Assembly: GCA_017623335.1 (NCBI GenBank)
Contig: JAGAPI010000132.1
Coordinates: 1-9,229 of the forward strand
Reading direction: 5' to 3'
DNA length: 9,229 nt
DNA from: Prevotella sp.
GTDB taxonomy: Bacteria; Bacteroidota; Bacteroidia; Bacteroidales; Bacteroidaceae
A program made the translations under genes and the position numbers. The notes beneath the pieces were generated by a model, which did no database searches, was not told where the DNA came from, and saw only the letters and a list, made by a program, of their open reading frames with translations. The stretch's first letter is position 1. Each line of letters opens with the position of its first letter. This document shows, in pieces, positions 7,086 to 9,229 of this stretch.

Positions 7086-7226
7086 CTGCCACGTTGCCAC
7101 ATCTGCCACGTGTTTTCGAACTTTACTATATACGCGCAGGAAAAATATATAATCGAAAATAATTTTCCTGCCCGCGCGCGTAATAGAAATTTAAGAAATC
7201 CCGATACAAACGTGGCAGAGTGGCAG
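7086..7226. repeat. Inverted clusters of GTGGCAG repeats enclosing a structured core
   Basis: The left side carries three copies of (C/T)TGCCAC at 7086-7092, 7094-7100 and 7103-7109. The right side carries two GTGGCAG at 7212-7218 and 7220-7226, in the opposite sense. CTGCCACGT (7103-7111) and ACGTGGCAG (7210-7218) are perfect complements, and the next copies out also pair with one G.U, so the arms 7094-7111 and 7210-7226 can join across about 98 nt. No coding region fits. The layout resembles a small non-autonomous element or a structured RNA, but no target-site duplication was recognised. Confidence 0.65.
7131..7182. repeat. Inner 14-bp inverted repeat nested in the GTGGCAG element
   Basis: TACGCG (7131-7136) pairs with CGCGTA (7177-7182), and CAGGAAAA (7137-7144) pairs with TTTTCCTG (7163-7170). 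A 6-nt bulge (cccgcg, 7171-7176) is on the right arm and the loop is an A/T-rich 18 nt. It lies inside the arms at 7094-7226, forming a stem within a stem. Confidence 0.7.
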
Positions 7227-7294
7227 AGAAAATGTTCTTTTTTTCCTTTTTGTTCTTTTTTTATGGAATTTTTAGTTTAGAAAAGTTTTTTTTG
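7227..7294 (+). other. T-rich stretch upstream of the coiled-coil gene promoter
   Basis: A 68-nt stretch dominated by T-runs on the plus strand, with tgttcttttttt twice (7233 and 7251, 18 nt apart) and eight or more consecutive T near 7286-7293. It directly precedes the -33 box of the plus-strand promoter. Such tracts can bend DNA or act as an upstream promoter element; that role is inference. Confidence 0.4.
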
Positions 7295-7326
7295 TTTGGC
7301 TATATTACAAATAATGTGTAATTTTG
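7295..7326 (+). promoter_or_regulatory. Bacteroidetes-type promoter of the coiled-coil/TolC operon
   Basis: TTTG (7295-7298) and TAATTTTG (7319-7326) are separated by exactly 20 nt, matching the phylum consensus TTTG-N(19-21)-TAnnTTTG. Transcription should begin near 7333, about 30 nt before the ATG at 7363. Confidence 0.85.
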
Positions 7327-7362
7327 CAGCCGATTAGTTTTAAATAAATTGCAAAAGTAGTT

Positions 7363-8235
7363 ATGAAAAAGAATGTATTTATACCGCTTATCGTGATTTT
7401 TGCCTTGTTGCTCTGTGGAATCGGCTATCTTGCCTTCAGTCTCAACGAGCAGAAGGCAGCCAATGAGGAAATGCAGGAGCTTGCCGCTCTCGACAAGAAG
7501 GAAATGGAGAACGAATACGAGCAGTTCGCCCTGCAGTACAGCGAGATGAAGACAAAGATAAACAATGACTCCATCATAGCACAGCTCACCCAAGAGCAGA
7601 TGCGCACACAGGAGCTGCTTGAGGAGTTGAAGCAGGTGAAGAGCAGCGATGCACGCGAGATAGCCCGACTAAAAAAGGAGCTTGCCACGGTGCGCAAGGT
7701 ACTGCGCAGCTATGTGATGCAAATAGACTCGCTCAACCGTCTGAACGAGCATCTCTCGCAGGAGAACACCCGCATTAAGGCTCAGAACGACGAGGCTAAC
7801 CGCCAAATAGCCGGACTGAGCAGCGAGAAGGCAAGCCTGTCTGAAAAGGTGGCAATAGCCGCACAGCTCGACGCCACAGGCATAAGCATGACCTTGCAGA
7901 ACAAAAAAGGCAAGGCGGCAAAGAAGGTGAAGGATGCAAAGACCATCGTGGTGAATTTTACAATAGCAAGAAACGTGACCGCAGCTAATGGAGTGCGCAC
8001 ACTCTACGTGAGAATACAGACACCAAACGGTGATGTGCTCAACGGTGGAAGTTTCAACTATGAGAACCGCACCATGGCATACTCGATGAAGAAGGCGGTG
8101 GAGTACACAGGTGAGGCTGTGGGAGTGACCACTTACTGGAACGTGGGGGAATTTCTGCAGGCCGGCACTTACATCGTGAGCATCTTTGCCGACGGCAATA
8201 TGATTGGCTCGAGATCTTTCTCTTTTAATAAGTAA
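7363..8235 (+). CDS. Membrane-anchored coiled-coil protein of unknown function
   Basis: I do not recognise a named family. The 290-residue protein has one N-terminal hydrophobic segment (residues 5-27, after MKKN) that would anchor it in the inner membrane or serve as an uncleaved signal. Residues about 30-165 are rich in Glu, Lys, Gln, Leu and Ala with heptad spacing, typical of a long coiled coil. A Lys-rich linker (180-192) follows. Residues about 193-290 look like a beta domain (IVVNFTIARNV, LYVRIQTPNGDVL, GTYIVSIFADG, GSRSFSFNK). The most likely layout is a periplasmic rod ending in a small beta domain. The start is the ATG at 7363, about 30 nt after a good promoter; no strong Shine-Dalgarno is seen, as is common in this phylum. 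The TolC gene begins 4 nt after its stop, so the two are almost certainly co-transcribed and the protein may serve or brace an efflux or secretion complex. That function is inference. Confidence 0.85.
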   Translation: MKKNVFIPLIVIFALLLCGIGYLAFSLNEQKAANEEMQELAALDKKEMENEYEQFALQYSEMKTKINNDSIIAQLTQEQMRTQELLEELKQVKSSDAREIARLKKELATVRKVLRSYVMQIDSLNRLNEHLSQENTRIKAQNDEANRQIAGLSSEKASLSEKVAIAAQLDATGISMTLQNKKGKAAKKVKDAKTIVVNFTIARNVTAANGVRTLYVRIQTPNGDVLNGGSFNYENRTMAYSMKKAVEYTGEAVGVTTYWNVGEFLQAGTYIVSIFADGNMIGSRSFSFNK

Positions 8236-8239
8236 AGGT

Positions 8240-9229
8240 ATGAAGAATTTCATTACTTTTCTCCTCGTCATCTCTGCGATGCCTGCCGCGGCACAGCAAA
8301 CGCTGAGCCTCGACAGCTGCAGAACGCTGGCTCTACGCAATAACAAGCTGCTGGGAGTGGCAAAGGTGAAGCAGGATGTGGCGAAAAACATGAAGAAATC
8401 GGCACGCACAAAATATCTGCCTAAGGTTAGCGCCACGGGGGGATATATGTACACCAGCCGTGAAATTTCCATCCTCAATGGTAACCAAAAGAACACGCTC
8501 TCAACAATGGGCACCACCGTGGGAGGAATGCTGGGGCAGATAGGGGTGACGCTGCCCAACGTGGACGTGACACTCAATACTATAGGGCAGCATATCGTGG
8601 ATGCTTTCCACACCGATACCCGCAACATGTTTGCAGGGGCGGTGATGGCAACCCAACCGATATATACAGGCGGAGCGATAACTGCCGCCAACCGAATGGC
8701 AGACATCAATATGGAGATGGCTGCAAACGGTACCGCCACCATGCGCCAGGCAACGGTGTATGAAACCGACCGCGCATACTGGACCGTGGTGTCGCTGAAA
8801 CACAAGAAACGTCTTGCCGAGAGTTTTCTGACATTGGTGAAAAAACTCGACAGCGACGTGCAGAAGATGATTCGCGAGGGAGTTGCCACACGCAGCGAGG
8901 GACTCAGCGTGAGCGTGAAGGTGAACGAGGCGGAGATGACTGTGATGAAGGTGGACAACGGGCTGACTCTTGCCCGTATGCTGCTGTGCCAAATATGCGG
9001 ACTGCCAAGCGACACTGACATAGTGCTTGCCGATGAGGACACTGACAACATTGCTGATATAGGAATGGTGAAGACTGTTGCCGACAAGGAAACGATGCTG
9101 CGCAACCGCCCAGAGTTGAAAGCCATGCAGAACATGGTGGATATGAGTCAGCAGAGTGTGCGCCTGATTAAGGCAGGTAATCTGCCGAAGGTGATGCTTA
9201 TGGGAGGCTATGCCGTGAGCAACCCTAAC
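8240..9229 (+). CDS. TolC-family outer-membrane efflux protein, N-terminal part
   Basis: Open from the ATG at 8240 to the window end: 330 codons, no stop, so 3' truncated (the family usually has 420-490 residues). TolC proteins form trimeric outer-membrane channels extended by a periplasmic alpha-barrel, and export drugs, toxins or proteins with an inner-membrane pump and an adaptor. A signal peptide covers residues 1-18 (cut near AAA-QQ), and no lipobox Cys is present. The mature start LSLDSCRTLALRNN is typical of the family. Further features are QPIYTGGAITAANRMADI (139-156), the helical turn IREGVATRSEGLSV (211-224), the LCQICGLP segment (249-256) and RNRPELKAM (288-296) opening the second structural repeat. 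Residues about 66-130 carry a Gly/Thr-rich insert between the first helix and the QPIY strand, consistent with the outer-membrane beta region. Only 4 nt separate it from the upstream gene; AAAGG lies too close to the ATG to be a normal ribosome site, so translation may be coupled. Adaptor and pump genes probably follow. Confidence 0.92.
   Translation, partial: MKNFITFLLVISAMPAAAQQTLSLDSCRTLALRNNKLLGVAKVKQDVAKNMKKSARTKYLPKVSATGGYMYTSREISILNGNQKNTLSTMGTTVGGMLGQIGVTLPNVDVTLNTIGQHIVDAFHTDTRNMFAGAVMATQPIYTGGAITAANRMADINMEMAANGTATMRQATVYETDRAYWTVVSLKHKKRLAESFLTLVKKLDSDVQKMIREGVATRSEGLSVSVKVNEAEMTVMKVDNGLTLARMLLCQICGLPSDTDIVLADEDTDNIADIGMVKTVADKETMLRNRPELKAMQNMVDMSQQSVRLIKAGNLPKVMLMGGYAVSNPN

Noticed and set aside
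7086..7226. Insertion sequence or transposase remnant
   Set aside because: No transposase coding remnant and no recognised target-site duplication; the inverted repeats alone do not establish mobility.
6920..7280. Small open frames on both strands (92 codons plus, 60 codons minus) over the repeat block
   Set aside because: Both translate the 21-bp repeats as heptapeptide repeats, and the flanking structured DNA has no coding character. A 21-bp repeat keeps every frame open by design, so openness is no evidence of a gene.
7669..9135. 488-codon open frame on the minus strand opposite the coiled-coil and TolC genes
   Set aside because: It lies wholly antisense to two well-supported genes. Its translation is Ser/Val/Cys-rich, typical of the complement of a codon-biased gene, and no domain or promoter supports it.

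Overview
The window looks like chromosomal DNA of a Bacteroidales bacterium, most likely Prevotella or a close relative. Three things point there. At least two upstream regions carry the Bacteroidetes-type promoter (TTTG, about 20 nt, then TAnnTTTG). The large secreted protein ends in the Prevotella-style C-terminal sorting tail (IYNLAGQRL...GKKVIVK). The order dxs then trkA is the one I know from this phylum. These are judgements from pattern and memory; no database was searched.

Layout. Positions 1-178 (minus) hold the first 59 codons of trkA, the NAD-binding subunit of the Trk potassium system. Positions 179-372 are a gap of short A/T-rich heptanucleotide repeats and small palindromes. Positions 373-2271 (minus) hold dxs, the first enzyme of the MEP isoprenoid pathway, with a GTG start and its own promoter. 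A strong intrinsic terminator at 2341-2375 separates it from the gene upstream. Positions 2401-6864 (minus) hold a 1487-residue secreted multi-modular pectinesterase. Positions 6865-7362 are a roughly 500-bp divergent intergenic region with promoter elements at both edges and an unusual block of phased 21-bp repeats and nested inverted repeats between them. Positions 7363-8235 (plus) encode a membrane-anchored coiled-coil protein of unknown function. It is followed 4 nt later by a TolC-family outer-membrane efflux protein (8240 to the window end, 3' truncated).

How the genes work together. Three units with little functional overlap can be seen: housekeeping (dxs, then trkA), extracellular pectin breakdown (the pectinesterase, apparently monocistronic), and an envelope/efflux operon that starts with the coiled-coil protein and TolC and probably continues past the window edge. 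No SusC/SusD pair, transporter or regulator for pectin use is in the window, so the pectinesterase is not visibly part of a polysaccharide utilisation locus here.

The protein-coding content belongs to recognisable families except the 290-residue coiled-coil protein. I see no clear evidence of a wholly new system. The parts most worth a second look are the structured non-coding block at 6991-7226, the heptanucleotide repeats that run into the 3' end of dxs, and the unknown protein paired with TolC.
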